Part shown: in pieces, positions 25,336 to 36,425 of the stretch
How the letters are laid out: each line of letters opens with the position of its first letter
Numbering within the stretch: position 1 is the stretch's first letter
Assembly: GCF_004791025.1 (NCBI RefSeq)
Contig: NZ_SRUO01000015.1
Span: 116,408-180,407, forward strand
From: Mesorhizobium sp. M4B.F.Ca.ET.203.01.1.1
Lineage (GTDB): Bacteria; Pseudomonadota; Alphaproteobacteria; Rhizobiales; Rhizobiaceae
Direction: 5' to 3'
DNA: 64,000 bases
Program-made: the position numbers and the translations under genes
Notes under the pieces: generated by a model
Told to the model about the DNA's origin: nothing
Seen by the model: the letters and a program-made list of their open reading frames with translations, nothing else
Database searches by the model: none

Positions 25336-26616
25336 CTAGCGCCTTTTCAACAGGCTGCGCATGCGGTTGCGCAGGATGCGCGCCATGTTGCGGGTCTCGC
25401 GGTAGAGATGGAGTTGCGAGGCCGCCTGGCGGGCGAGGCGGTCGGCGTCGGGCGACAGCCCGAGCACCAGCGTGCCCATCGGCTTGCGCTCCACCCACAG
25501 CCGGCTCATCACCGGATGGTCGGGCACGGCGCAGGAATCGGTGACCACGATGTTGGGGTCGTCGAGATTCTGCCTGGTCACCTCGATCATCAGCAGCGTG
25601 CCCGGCGAATAGGCCGACAGGGTCTCGTCATAGGCGGTCTTCCAGGTGTAGGCGACACCGCCCTCGACGAAGACGATCAGGCAAGCGATGGTGCGGCCGT
25701 CGAGCGTCAGCGAATGGATGCGGCAGAGATCTTGCTCGGCCAGCCGGTGCACGGCCTCGCGGGCGAAGGCGGCGCGGTAGCGGTCGATCGCCATGGCCGT
25801 GCGCTCGCGGCCCTTCCAGCCGGCCGCCTCCAGCGTCAGGAAGGCCTCGATGGCATGGCGGATATCGTCCGGACCGCGCGCGACCAGATGTTCGAGCTGG
25901 CCGAGGTCGGCAAGGCGGCGCTTCAATCGGCGGAATTCGCGGTAATGGTGCGAGCGCAGAGACGCCTTGAGGTAATCCTCGGCGTCAGCCTCGCTTTCCA
26001 GCACCGGACGGTCCATCTTGCCGGTGGTGACCATGGTCAGGCCGCGCGTGTCGGCGAAGGTGGTCAACAGGCTCGCCACCGGTCCGTCCAGCCGGATGTC
26101 GGGCAGCACGAAAACCTTCGGCATCTTGAGGTGCGGCCTGGACAGCATCGAGACGAAATCCTCAATGACGCCGACCGGATCGTCGCGGTCGACCAGCGGC
26201 GTGCCGAGCGGGCCGAACGGGCTCGACCAGGTGCGCATGACGGGTACGCCGAGCGGGATCGCCGGCCGCTCGACCGAGAACGGCACCAGCAGGCGCAGTC
26301 GGTTGCGGTATTCGTCGCCGTCGCGGATCACCGCCAGTTTGACCTCGCGGTCCTCGAGCCTCGGCATGGCCGGTGCCAGGAAGCGCGGGTTGAAGAAGAC
26401 GTTGGGCTCGAGGGTGCGGGTGCAGAGATAGTCGAGTTCCTCGACCAGGTCGAAGCCGGCGGAAGCCGGATAGATGGCAAGCTTGCGCTCCGGCCGGTTG
26501 TTGGCAAGGATCTCGATATGGGCGGGGTCGGCGTCGCGCGCCAGGCCGGCAAGGCCTTGCACCATGGCGCCGGCCGGACCGCCGCTGGTTTCCTCGAGCA
26601 ACGGGATGGCGGCCAT
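25336..26616 (-). CDS. GNAT-fold acyltransferase, CelD/BcsL-like
   Basis: A 426-aa protein with a C-terminal GNAT domain of the Acetyltransf_6 (FemAB/CelD) type at about residues 190-345. R-A-A-F-A-R-E-A-V and S-L-T-L-D-G-R-T-I-A-C-L-I fit this fold. Relatives sit in cellulose and exopolysaccharide loci and are thought to acylate the polymer or its precursors. The ATG overlaps the flippase stop in a TGATG junction, showing translational coupling to a polysaccharide export gene. The acyl donor and acceptor are unknown. Confidence 0.8.
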   Translation of the reverse strand: MAAIPLLEETSGGPAGAMVQGLAGLARDADPAHIEILANNRPERKLAIYPASAGFDLVEELDYLCTRTLEPNVFFNPRFLAPAMPRLEDREVKLAVIRDGDEYRNRLRLLVPFSVERPAIPLGVPVMRTWSSPFGPLGTPLVDRDDPVGVIEDFVSMLSRPHLKMPKVFVLPDIRLDGPVASLLTTFADTRGLTMVTTGKMDRPVLESEADAEDYLKASLRSHHYREFRRLKRRLADLGQLEHLVARGPDDIRHAIEAFLTLEAAGWKGRERTAMAIDRYRAAFAREAVHRLAEQDLCRIHSLTLDGRTIACLIVFVEGGVAYTWKTAYDETLSAYSPGTLLMIEVTRQNLDDPNIVVTDSCAVPDHPVMSRLWVERKPMGTLVLGLSPDADRLARQAASQLHLYRETRNMARILRNRMRSLLKRR

Positions 26617-28019
26617 CAGGCGGTCCCTTTCCTGGCGGTCGCAAAGATCAACATGACGATGCCGAGCTTGCGCCAGACGGTGAAGGAGAGCGCGCTGGCC
26701 TCGAAGACCATGGCGAGGCTGGTGGCGATCGCCGCGCCCCACAGGTGGAAGAACGGGATCAAGAGCACGTTGAGGCCGATGTTGAAGGCAAGCGTCATGG
26801 CGTAGACGCCGGCGCAGATGTTCTGGTTGCCGCTCATGGTGAGCAGGCTCTCGCAGGGGCCGACGGCGGCGCGCGCCACGACGCCGAAGACGAGCAGGAA
26901 CAAGAGCGGATAGCCGGCGGTGAATTCGGGGCCGAACAGCACCAGCATCGGCTGCCCCAGCGCCAGCACCAGCAGCGCCATCAAGAGCGAGGGCCAAAAG
27001 GTCCACGACACCGTCTCGCGGGCGAAGGCGGCAAGCCGCTCCGGCTCGCCATGGGTGAACTGGGCGTAGCGCTGGGCGACGCCGGCCTTGACGGCGAAAT
27101 AGACGAAATGCACCAGCGCAAGGGTCTTCACGGTGGCGAAATAGACGGCGACGTCATCGGGATCGAGATAGGCGCCGACCATCAGCACGTCGGCATTGGT
27201 GAGCAGGAAGAAGAAGCTCTCGACCAGGAAGATCGGCAGCGAGACCATGAACCATTGCGCGAAATGGACCTTCATCGGGCCGGCCGCCAGCTTGCGGTCG
27301 ATGCGCGCTGTGACGCCCAAGAACTGGCCGAGCGTGGTGGCGTAGGTAGCGGCGATCGAGGCGAAGATCGCGGTCCTGGCATCGGGCGCATAGCCCGCCG
27401 CCAGCATCAGCGCCATGAACACCAGGATCAGCACCGGCCGCACCAGATAGGTCGGCGACAGCGCGAACAGCGCCCATGAATTCGCCCGCGCCAGCCCTTG
27501 CAGGAGATCGCCCAGCGCGATCATCGGCAGGCAGATGACGCCGAGGATGAACGGCACGACATAGTAGTTCTCGATCCAGGGCGAGAACAGCCAGACGCCG
27601 AGCGCGCCGAGGCCGGCGATGGCCGTCGAGGCGACCAGCACGAACAGCCGGCTCGCCATCACGATGCCGCGCAGTTCGGCGAGCAGGCCGCGCTCGCGAT
27701 ATTCGGGGATGAAGCGGATGACGGAGGTGTGGAAGCCGAGGCAGGCGAGGTTGCCGACGATCACCATCGTCACCCAGACCAGCACGAAGATGCCGTATTC
27801 GAAGGAGCCCATCCAGCGCGCCATCAGCACCTGGCTGACGAAGGCGATGACGGCGCTGATGATGCGGATGGTGAAGGCGATCAGCGACATGCGGCCGGCC
27901 TCGCCGCGCTCGTCGGCGGTGAACAGCACGGCATCGATGCGGCCAAGCAACGGGCTCACGCGCAGCGCCAAGCGCTGCGGCAAAAACCGCCCGGCAGTCG
28001 TCGCCGCGGAAAAGCGCAC
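26616..28019 (-). CDS. Polysaccharide flippase (Wzx/MATE-like, oligosaccharide exporter family)
   Basis: A 467-aa protein with about 12-14 predicted membrane helices. It is typical of the polysaccharide biosynthesis/MVF superfamily that flips lipid-linked sugar units across the inner membrane. Charged residues in the helices and the segment G-P-C-E-S-L-L-T-M-S-G-N-Q fit. The start is GTG 28019, with GGAG 10 bases upstream. It is the first gene of a minus-strand run flippase, acetyltransferase, YncE-like protein, and then the glycanase and exporter operon. No Wzy polymerase is visible in the window. Confidence 0.85.
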   Translation of the reverse strand: MRFSAATTAGRFLPQRLALRVSPLLGRIDAVLFTADERGEAGRMSLIAFTIRIISAVIAFVSQVLMARWMGSFEYGIFVLVWVTMVIVGNLACLGFHTSVIRFIPEYRERGLLAELRGIVMASRLFVLVASTAIAGLGALGVWLFSPWIENYYVVPFILGVICLPMIALGDLLQGLARANSWALFALSPTYLVRPVLILVFMALMLAAGYAPDARTAIFASIAATYATTLGQFLGVTARIDRKLAAGPMKVHFAQWFMVSLPIFLVESFFFLLTNADVLMVGAYLDPDDVAVYFATVKTLALVHFVYFAVKAGVAQRYAQFTHGEPERLAAFARETVSWTFWPSLLMALLVLALGQPMLVLFGPEFTAGYPLLFLLVFGVVARAAVGPCESLLTMSGNQNICAGVYAMTLAFNIGLNVLLIPFFHLWGAAIATSLAMVFEASALSFTVWRKLGIVMLIFATARKGTA

Positions 28020-28101
28020 CCCGATTATTCTCCGTTTTCCGCCTCGTTTCCTGCGTTTCGGTCTAGCGAAAACACATTAAGAAACGGTTGGGTGGGCGCT
28101 T

Positions 28102-28152
28102 CCTTCTCCCCCGTCACCATACGGGGAGAAAGTGCCAGCAGGCGATGAGGGG
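28102..28152 (-). repeat. RIME-like palindromic repeat (family D), copy 1, inverted
   Basis: Reads on the minus strand as CCCCTCATCGCC..., then CTTTCTCCCCG...CGGGGGAGAAGG. It is an inverted partner of the copy at 28233-28283. The sequence resembles the rhizobial intergenic mosaic element RIME. Confidence 0.65.
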
Positions 28153-28232
28153 CGGCGAGAGCTTTCGAAGGATTGCCGTGCGGCGAAACCGGAGAAGGCT
28201 GAGGCGATAGAAGACATCAGGCGCCGGCGCCG

Positions 28233-28283
28233 CCCCTCATCCGGCCCTTCGGGCCACCTTCTCCCCGTGAAACGGGGAGAAGG
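28233..28283 (+). repeat. RIME-like palindromic repeat (family D), copy 2
   Basis: CCCCTCATCCGGCCCTTCGG then CTTCTCCCCG-TGAAA-CGGGGAGAAGG, two adjacent hairpins. It lies just downstream of the stop of the secreted protein gene and could end its transcript. Confidence 0.75.
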
Positions 28284-28293
28284 AAGAGGCGCC

Positions 28294-28791
28294 TCACATT
28301 CCCTTCATCGCGTCGCACGACACGTTGGGGTTCATGTCGGCGAAGGTGCCGGTCGGGTTCTGCTTCCAGGCCCAGACATGCAGCTCGTAGAACGCGCCGA
28401 GGCCGTAGCGGTTGGGGGCGCTGTTGAAGTTGAACAGCTGACCCTCGAGCGAAGCCGGACCCTTCGCGGTGATGTATTCGACGGCGATCAGCTTCAGCGT
28501 GCCGTCGGCCACCGGCTCGTACATCACCGCCTCGGGCCTGGCGAGGTCGACGGCATCGTCCTTCAGGTAAGCGGCGTTGACGTAGTGGATGCCCATGGCG
28601 CCGCCGGTGATGCCGCTGGCGCAGGGGATCGGCGCATAGCCCTCGGCTTTCGCCACCGCGACATCCTCGAAGCGGCTGTCGCCCGCCCGCACCTTGTCGG
28701 CCAGCGGGTTGGCATTCTCCGCCTGGGCGGCGCTGGCCGCGGCTATCGTCAGGATGCCGATGAGGCCCCTGGTCCAGATCTGAATGGTCAT
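28294..28791 (-). CDS. Secreted protein of unknown function
   Basis: A 165-aa protein with a signal peptide (cleavage near A-Q-A, residue 24). Two conserved-looking cysteines (P-I-P-C-A-S-G and N-V-S-C-D-A near the C-terminus) could form a disulfide. The mature part has the segments G-G-A-M-G-I-H-Y-V-N and Y-E-L-H-V-W-A-W-K, with several His and Trp residues that could bind a ligand or metal. I recall such proteins as conserved but unnamed in proteobacteria. ATG 28791 follows GGAGAAGGAA. Confidence 0.7.
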   Translation of the reverse strand: MTIQIWTRGLIGILTIAAASAAQAENANPLADKVRAGDSRFEDVAVAKAEGYAPIPCASGITGGAMGIHYVNAAYLKDDAVDLARPEAVMYEPVADGTLKLIAVEYITAKGPASLEGQLFNFNSAPNRYGLGAFYELHVWAWKQNPTGTFADMNPNVSCDAMKGM

Positions 28792-28928
28792 TTCCTTCTC
28801 CGTTTCGTCTAGGACGCGAGAGCAGCAATGCCGGCCGGTGGAAGACCGCACCCTGCCGCGCTGTGCATGTCATTGAAGGCGGCGGGATCGAACGATCCCG
28901 CCGTGATGGCGGATCACCGCTGGTGCCA

Positions 28929-29045
28929 TCAATATTCCCAGTAGTCGCGCGGCAGCTCGCGCAGTCCGAGCCCGATGTCGCGCCTCAGATGATCGTCCTG
29001 CGGCGGCAGGCGCCGGTTTCGCAATGGCGAGAACAGCGCGGACAC
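28929..29045 (-). CDS. Possible small DUF1127-like protein or fragment
   Basis: A 38-aa reading frame from GTG 29045. Its end D-D-H-L-R-R-D-I-G-L-G-L-R-E-L resembles the conserved tail of DUF1127/YjiS-like small proteins. The frame stays open upstream almost to the DUF4242 gene but has no ATG, GTG or TTG there. In another frame an ATG at 29185 begins a signal-like M-S-V-K-L-S-W-A-M. A frameshift joining the two would give a protein of about 85 aa. This may be a small gene, a start-less remnant or chance. Confidence 0.35.
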   Translation of the reverse strand: MSALFSPLRNRRLPPQDDHLRRDIGLGLRELPRDYWEY

Positions 29046-29208
29046 GATCCGCCATGCGAGACCGCGCCGGGAGGTTGCGCGGCCGGCTGGCGCGATGGGG
29101 ACTGCCGTTTCGAGATCGAGCAGCCCGGAAAACCGGCCGCCATCATCGCCCCCACCGTCATCGCCCAGGACAATTTCACGCTCATGGTCGGGTCCGCCCT
29201 TCCTTGGA

Positions 29209-29481
29209 TCAATGATAAAAGTAGGGGTCCAGGACCCGCACCTCCGTGATCTTGTCGACCGGCAGGGCGTTCTTCTGCGCCGTGCTGCGGATCGCCTCAG
29301 GCGAGGGGGCGTCGTAGATGCAGAAGCTGTGCTTCTTGTCCGGCGACACGAAGGACTGCACCCAGGTCACACCCTTTTCGGCATTGCGCATGATGACGCC
29401 GCCGAGCGCGGTGGCGCCGGCGTCGTTCATCGGCACGGTGAGCCCGTCGGGGAATGTCCGTTCAACCAGATAGCGAGGCAT
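29209..29481 (-). CDS. DUF4242 family small protein
   Basis: A 90-aa protein matching the DUF4242 pattern: M-P-R-Y-L-V-E-R-T-F at the N-terminus, W-V-Q-S-F-V-S-P-D-K-K and C-I-Y-D-A-P-S-P-E-A-I-R. A Streptomyces member binds nickel, but the role of the family is unsettled. GGAAGG precedes the ATG. It diverges from the large LuxR-type regulator with about 210 bp between starts, and that regulator may control it. Confidence 0.8.
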   Translation of the reverse strand: MPRYLVERTFPDGLTVPMNDAGATALGGVIMRNAEKGVTWVQSFVSPDKKHSFCIYDAPSPEAIRSTAQKNALPVDKITEVRVLDPYFYH

Positions 29482-29692
29482 GGAATGGCTTCCTTCCTGT
29501 GAAATGATTCACGCCCGGTTTGAGCGCGATTGGATAAGAACCACGCTCGTTGAAGACGCGCATCGGAACCTTTCCCCATATTTGCCGGGAAGATTCCCTA
29601 TGTTTTCGACGTTTGGTCTCGGAGCCACACTGCGGATACCGGGGCTGGGTATGCTGGCGGGATGGACCGGGCGGCGACGAGACCATGGGCCA

Positions 29693-32287
29693 ATGACGAT
29701 GCTTCTGGAGCGGCAGGCGCAACTCGGGCAGCTGGATCAGCTGCTCTCGGAGGCGATGCAGGGTCGCGGCCATGTGGCGGCATTGCTGGGCGAGGCCGGC
29801 GCCGGCAAGACGGCGCTCGTCGAGGCTTTCCTCGCGCGCGTCGGGCAAGGCGCGGCCGTTTTCCGCAGCGCCTGCGAGGACCTTTCGATTCCTGATCCGC
29901 TCGGGCCCCTCTACGATCTGGCACGTGATGCGCAATGGGCCTTGCCGCGGGCGATCGACGACCGCCAGGGACAGCGGCTGCCGCTGTTTTCAGACGCGCT
30001 CGAAGTCTTCGAGGCGAGGTCGCGGCCAGGCTTGCTGATCATCGAGGACATGCACTGGGCCGACGATGCGACGCTCGACTTCGTGCGTTTCCTGGGCCGG
30101 CGCCTCGCCAACACGCATATGCTGCTGCTGTTCACGGCGCGCACCGACCGCAGCGAGGGGCAAATGCGCGTGCGCCGCGCGCTGGGCGAGATTCCATCCG
30201 GCAATGTCCAGCGCATCGATGTGCCGCTGCTCAGCGAGGCGGCGGTGCTGTCGCTGGCCGATGCCGCGGGCCGCGATGGCGACGCCATCTACCGGGCCAC
30301 CGCCGGCAATGCCTTCTTCGTCACCGAACTGCTGGCGGCCGAAAACGTGGCGACGCCGCCGGCCAGCGTGCGCGACGCGGTGCTGGCGCGGGCAGAACGC
30401 CTGTCGCCCGGCGCGCGCTCGATGCTCGATGCGGTGTCGGTGTTTCCCCGACGCGCCGATGCCTGGGCGCTGCGCGGCCTGTGCGGTGTCGCCAGTGCCG
30501 GCCAGCTCGCCGAATGCGTGTCGAACGGCCTGCTCGACGATCTGGGCGACGGCTATGCCTTCCGGCACGATATCGCCCGCCGCGCCATCGAGATGATGCT
30601 GACGCCAAGCCACCGGCGCGCATTCAACCAGCGTGCGCTGTCGGCATTGCAGGAAAACGCCGACGTCGCCACCGCAAGGCTGGTGCATCATGCGGTCGAG
30701 GCGCAGAACCTGCAGGCGGTGCGCGAGCTTGCCCCGCTGGCGGCGCGCGAGGCCTCGCGCGTCGGCGCGCATCGCGATGCCGCCGGGCATTACGAGGTCG
30801 CCCTGCGCTACGCCGACGCCATGTCGATGGAGGACCGCGCCAGGCTCTATGAGGGCTATGCCTTCGAATGTCATCTCATCGGCCGCATCGACGCGGCCAT
30901 CGAGGCGCAAGGCCATGCGCGCCGGCTGCAGCAGGCCCTGGGCGACAGGCTCAGGGAGGGCGACAGCCTGCGGTGCCTGTCGCGCTTCGCCTATCTCGTC
31001 GGCGACCGCGAGCAGGCGGATTTGTTCGGCGCGCAGGCGGTGGAACTGCTGGAAGCGGCGCCCGCCGGACCAGAGCTTGCCATGGCCTATTCCAATCTCT
31101 CGCAACTGGCGATGCTGGCCGAGAAACTCGATGAGACGCTGCTGCTCGGCGGCAGGGCGGTCGAGCTGGCGGAGCGGCTGGACAGGCCGGACATCGTCTG
31201 CCACGCCCTCAACAATCTGGGTTCGGCCGAACAATGGCTGGATCTGGCCAGCGGCCGGCTGCATCTCGCACGCAGTCTCGAGCTCGCGCTCGAACAGAAC
31301 TTCCAGGAGCATGCGGCGCGCGCCTTCACCAATTGCGCCTGCATCGAGATGAACCAACTGGACCTCGCCGAGGCGCAGTCCTTTCTCGAGCGCGGCATCG
31401 CCTATTGCGTCGAGAACGATTTGGCGACCTGGCGCGACTACATGCGGGGCGTGCAGGCGCAGCTCCTGGTGCGGCGCGGCCTGTGGGACGACGCAGCCAC
31501 TGTTGCGCATGACGTCATCGACAATGACGCGACGACCGCGCTGGTGCGCTATCCCTCGCTGGTGGCGTTGGCAAAACTGCGCATAAGGCGGGGCGATCCC
31601 TCGGCCGAGCCGGTGCTGGAAGAGATGAAGCGGTTCCTCGACAAGGGCATGGAGCTGCAGCGGCTGGCGCCCTACGCGGCGGTGATGGCCGAACGGGCAT
31701 GGCTCGGTCAAGGCGACAGGCAGGAAGCGCTTGGCTTGATCGAGCTGGCCGACAGCCTGTCGCCGACGCGGGCGGTGTTCGGCGAACTCGCCATCTGGCG
31801 GCTGCTCCTGTCACTCGAAAGCGATCCCGGCGACACGGCGGGAATGGCGGGACCGCACCGGATGCTGCTCGCCGGCGAGTGGCGCGGCGCCGCGGCGCTA
31901 TGGGCCGGGATGGGCGCTCCCTTCGACCGCGCGCTCGCCCTGTTGCATGGCGACGAGCCGGCGTTGCGCGAGGCGCTCGAAATATTGGAGGGTCTTGGCG
32001 CGAGGCCGGTGGCGCAGCATGTCCGCGCCCTGATGCGGCGCAGCGGCGTCAGCCATATTGCGAGAGGGCCGCGCCAGGCGACACGCGCCAACAGCGCTGG
32101 CCTGACCCAGCGCCAGATGGAGGTGCTGCAGCTGATCGAGCGCGGCTTCTCCAACAAGCGGATAGCCGAGCATCTGACCATCTCGCCGAAGACGGTCGAT
32201 CACCATGTCTCGGCGGTGCTGGGCAAGCTGGACGCGGTCTCGCGCGGCGAGGCGTCCGCCGCCGCGCGCGCTTCAGGACTGGTGTGA
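29693..32287 (+). CDS. Large ATP-binding LuxR-type transcriptional regulator (LAL/MalT-like)
   Basis: About 864 aa. An N-terminal AAA-type ATPase has Walker A G-E-A-G-A-G-K-T (33-40) and Walker B L-L-I-I-E-D-M-H-W-A-D. A long helical, TPR-like middle follows (about 330-760). The C-terminal LuxR helix-turn-helix covers about 800-864 (L-T-Q-R-Q-M-E-V-L-Q-L-I-E-R-G ... I-S-P-K-T-V-D-H-H). Such regulators sense a ligand through the middle region. ATG 29693 or 29699 fits the family start M-L-L-E-R-Q. The frame also opens at 29480 but that would overlap the divergent DUF4242 start. The ligand is unknown. Confidence 0.88.
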   Translation: MTMLLERQAQLGQLDQLLSEAMQGRGHVAALLGEAGAGKTALVEAFLARVGQGAAVFRSACEDLSIPDPLGPLYDLARDAQWALPRAIDDRQGQRLPLFSDALEVFEARSRPGLLIIEDMHWADDATLDFVRFLGRRLANTHMLLLFTARTDRSEGQMRVRRALGEIPSGNVQRIDVPLLSEAAVLSLADAAGRDGDAIYRATAGNAFFVTELLAAENVATPPASVRDAVLARAERLSPGARSMLDAVSVFPRRADAWALRGLCGVASAGQLAECVSNGLLDDLGDGYAFRHDIARRAIEMMLTPSHRRAFNQRALSALQENADVATARLVHHAVEAQNLQAVRELAPLAAREASRVGAHRDAAGHYEVALRYADAMSMEDRARLYEGYAFECHLIGRIDAAIEAQGHARRLQQALGDRLREGDSLRCLSRFAYLVGDREQADLFGAQAVELLEAAPAGPELAMAYSNLSQLAMLAEKLDETLLLGGRAVELAERLDRPDIVCHALNNLGSAEQWLDLASGRLHLARSLELALEQNFQEHAARAFTNCACIEMNQLDLAEAQSFLERGIAYCVENDLATWRDYMRGVQAQLLVRRGLWDDAATVAHDVIDNDATTALVRYPSLVALAKLRIRRGDPSAEPVLEEMKRFLDKGMELQRLAPYAAVMAERAWLGQGDRQEALGLIELADSLSPTRAVFGELAIWRLLLSLESDPGDTAGMAGPHRMLLAGEWRGAAALWAGMGAPFDRALALLHGDEPALREALEILEGLGARPVAQHVRALMRRSGVSHIARGPRQATRANSAGLTQRQMEVLQLIERGFSNKRIAEHLTISPKTVDHHVSAVLGKLDAVSRGEASAAARASGLV

Positions 32288-32305
32288 TCGCGAACGGCCG
32301 CGCTG

Positions 32306-32356
32306 CCCCTCATCTGGCCTTTCGGGCCACCTTCTCCCCGTGAACGGGGAGAAGGG
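32306..32356 (+). repeat. RIME-like palindromic repeat (family D), copy 3
   Basis: CCCCTCATCTGGCCTTTCGG then CTTCTCCCCG-TGAA-CGGGGAGAAGG. It lies 19 bases after the stop of the LuxR-type regulator, immediately before a family A repeat. Confidence 0.75.
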
Positions 32357-32375
32357 AAGGTCGCCTTGTTCTGAC

Positions 32376-32419
32376 GCAATTCCGGGCGGAAAACCGCTTC
32401 ACACTTTTCCTGGAATTGC
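32376..32419 (+). repeat. Palindromic intergenic repeat family A, copy 3
   Basis: A 44-bp unit beginning GCAATTCCGGGCGGAAAACC and ending GGAATTGC. It differs from copies 1 and 2 at only a few positions. It ends two bases before the SecA stop codon. Confidence 0.8.
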
Positions 32420-32421
32420 TC

Positions 32422-35154
<2,733 letters not shown>

Positions 35155-35405
35155 CCAATGGCCCTTTCGATAGCATTCTTAATCGTTGCGACAGGCACCG
35201 GGCGGCCCCATCAAATCCGCGTGAAACGCGGACAAACGCAAAAAGCGCCCGGAAAACGGTTCTGGACGCAAAGTCGTTGGACAGATAAGAGGGGGCTCAA
35301 ACGATGTCAACGCCGCGCTGGTCCTGCCGACCGCGCCAAATTCCGCCACAATCTGGCCGATCTGAAGCCATTCAGCCAAAGCAATCCCCACCGGAGTTAA
35401 TCTTG

Positions 35406-36323
35406 ATGACCTTATCGTTCCGCCGTGCGTCGCTCGCCAGCCTTGGCCTGGCATTCGGATTGTCGGCTCTGTCGCTGTCGCCGGTGATGGCGCAGGAAAC
35501 CGCCCCGGCCCAGCCGGCTGCCCCGGCCGCGGCCGCCAAGCCTGTCGATCCGAACGCCGTGGTCGCGACGATCAACGGCCAGCCGCTGACCGAGGCGGAC
35601 CTTGGGCTCGCGGAAGGCGAGCTGTCGCAGCAGTTCCAGCAACTGCCGCCGGAACAGCGCCGCGCGGCCGCCCTTTCGGCGGCCATAGAGATCCGCGTCA
35701 TGGCGGCCCAGGCGGTCGCCACCGGCCTCGACAAGGATGCCGACTTCCAGCGCCGCATGGCGTTCCTGCAGCAGCGCGCGCTGCATGGCGAGATGGTCGA
35801 GAAGGGCGTCGTCAACAAGGTGACCGACGCCGAGATTCGCGCCCGCTACGACCAGGAGATCGCCAACACGCCGCCGGTCAACGAGGTGCACGCCCGTCAC
35901 ATCCTCGTGAAGACCAAGGAAGAGGCCGAGGCGATCATCAAGCAGCTCGACGGCGGCGCCGATTTCCAGAAGCTTGCCAACGAGCACACCAGCGATCCGA
36001 GCGGCAAGTCCAACGGCGGCGATCTCGGCTGGTTCGGACCGGGGCAGATGGTGCCCGAGTTCGACAAGGCGGCGTTCGCGCTCGAGGTCGGCAAATACAC
36101 CAAGGAGCCGGTGCAGTCGCAGTTCGGCTGGCACGTCATCAAGCTCGAGGACAAGCGCGCCAAGCAGCCGCCGGCCTTCGAGGAGGTCAAGGACCAGGCC
36201 AAGCAGGCCGTCATCCGCGACAAGTATTTCGCGCTGGTGAAGCAGCTGCGCGCCGACGCCAAGGTCGAGATCCCCGACGCCAACTTGAAGAAGGCGGTCG
36301 AGACGATCGAAAGCGGCAAGTAA
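35406..36323 (+). CDS. Periplasmic parvulin-type peptidyl-prolyl isomerase
   Basis: A 305-aa folding factor with a signal peptide (residues 1-29, A-Q-E cleavage). It has an Ala/Pro-rich linker, an N-terminal SurA-like chaperone region and a parvulin domain at about 160-255 (H-A-R-H-I-L-V-K ... G-G-D-L-G-W-F-G-P-G-Q-M-V ... F-G-W-H-V-I-K-L). ATG 35406 was chosen because it starts the signal peptide. The 34 preceding codons of the frame are not protein-like. A strong terminator follows. It probably helps outer-membrane proteins fold after SecA-driven export. Confidence 0.9.
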   Translation: MTLSFRRASLASLGLAFGLSALSLSPVMAQETAPAQPAAPAAAAKPVDPNAVVATINGQPLTEADLGLAEGELSQQFQQLPPEQRRAAALSAAIEIRVMAAQAVATGLDKDADFQRRMAFLQQRALHGEMVEKGVVNKVTDAEIRARYDQEIANTPPVNEVHARHILVKTKEEAEAIIKQLDGGADFQKLANEHTSDPSGKSNGGDLGWFGPGQMVPEFDKAAFALEVGKYTKEPVQSQFGWHVIKLEDKRAKQPPAFEEVKDQAKQAVIRDKYFALVKQLRADAKVEIPDANLKKAVETIESGK

Positions 36324-36350
36324 GGCCCGCGACAGCTCATCAGTCATGTG

Positions 36351-36376
36351 AAGGGCGCCGTTAGGCGCCCTTTTCG
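36351..36376 (+). terminator. Rho-independent terminator after the parvulin gene
   Basis: AAGGGCGCC-GTTA-GGCGCCCTTTTCG: a perfect GC-rich stem with a 4-base loop running into TTTT, 27 bases after the stop. Confidence 0.9.
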
Positions 36377-36425
36377 TTTGAGGATGGAAGCAAGCGTGTC
36401 GTGCCGGCAGCCCGAGCCCGGCCGC

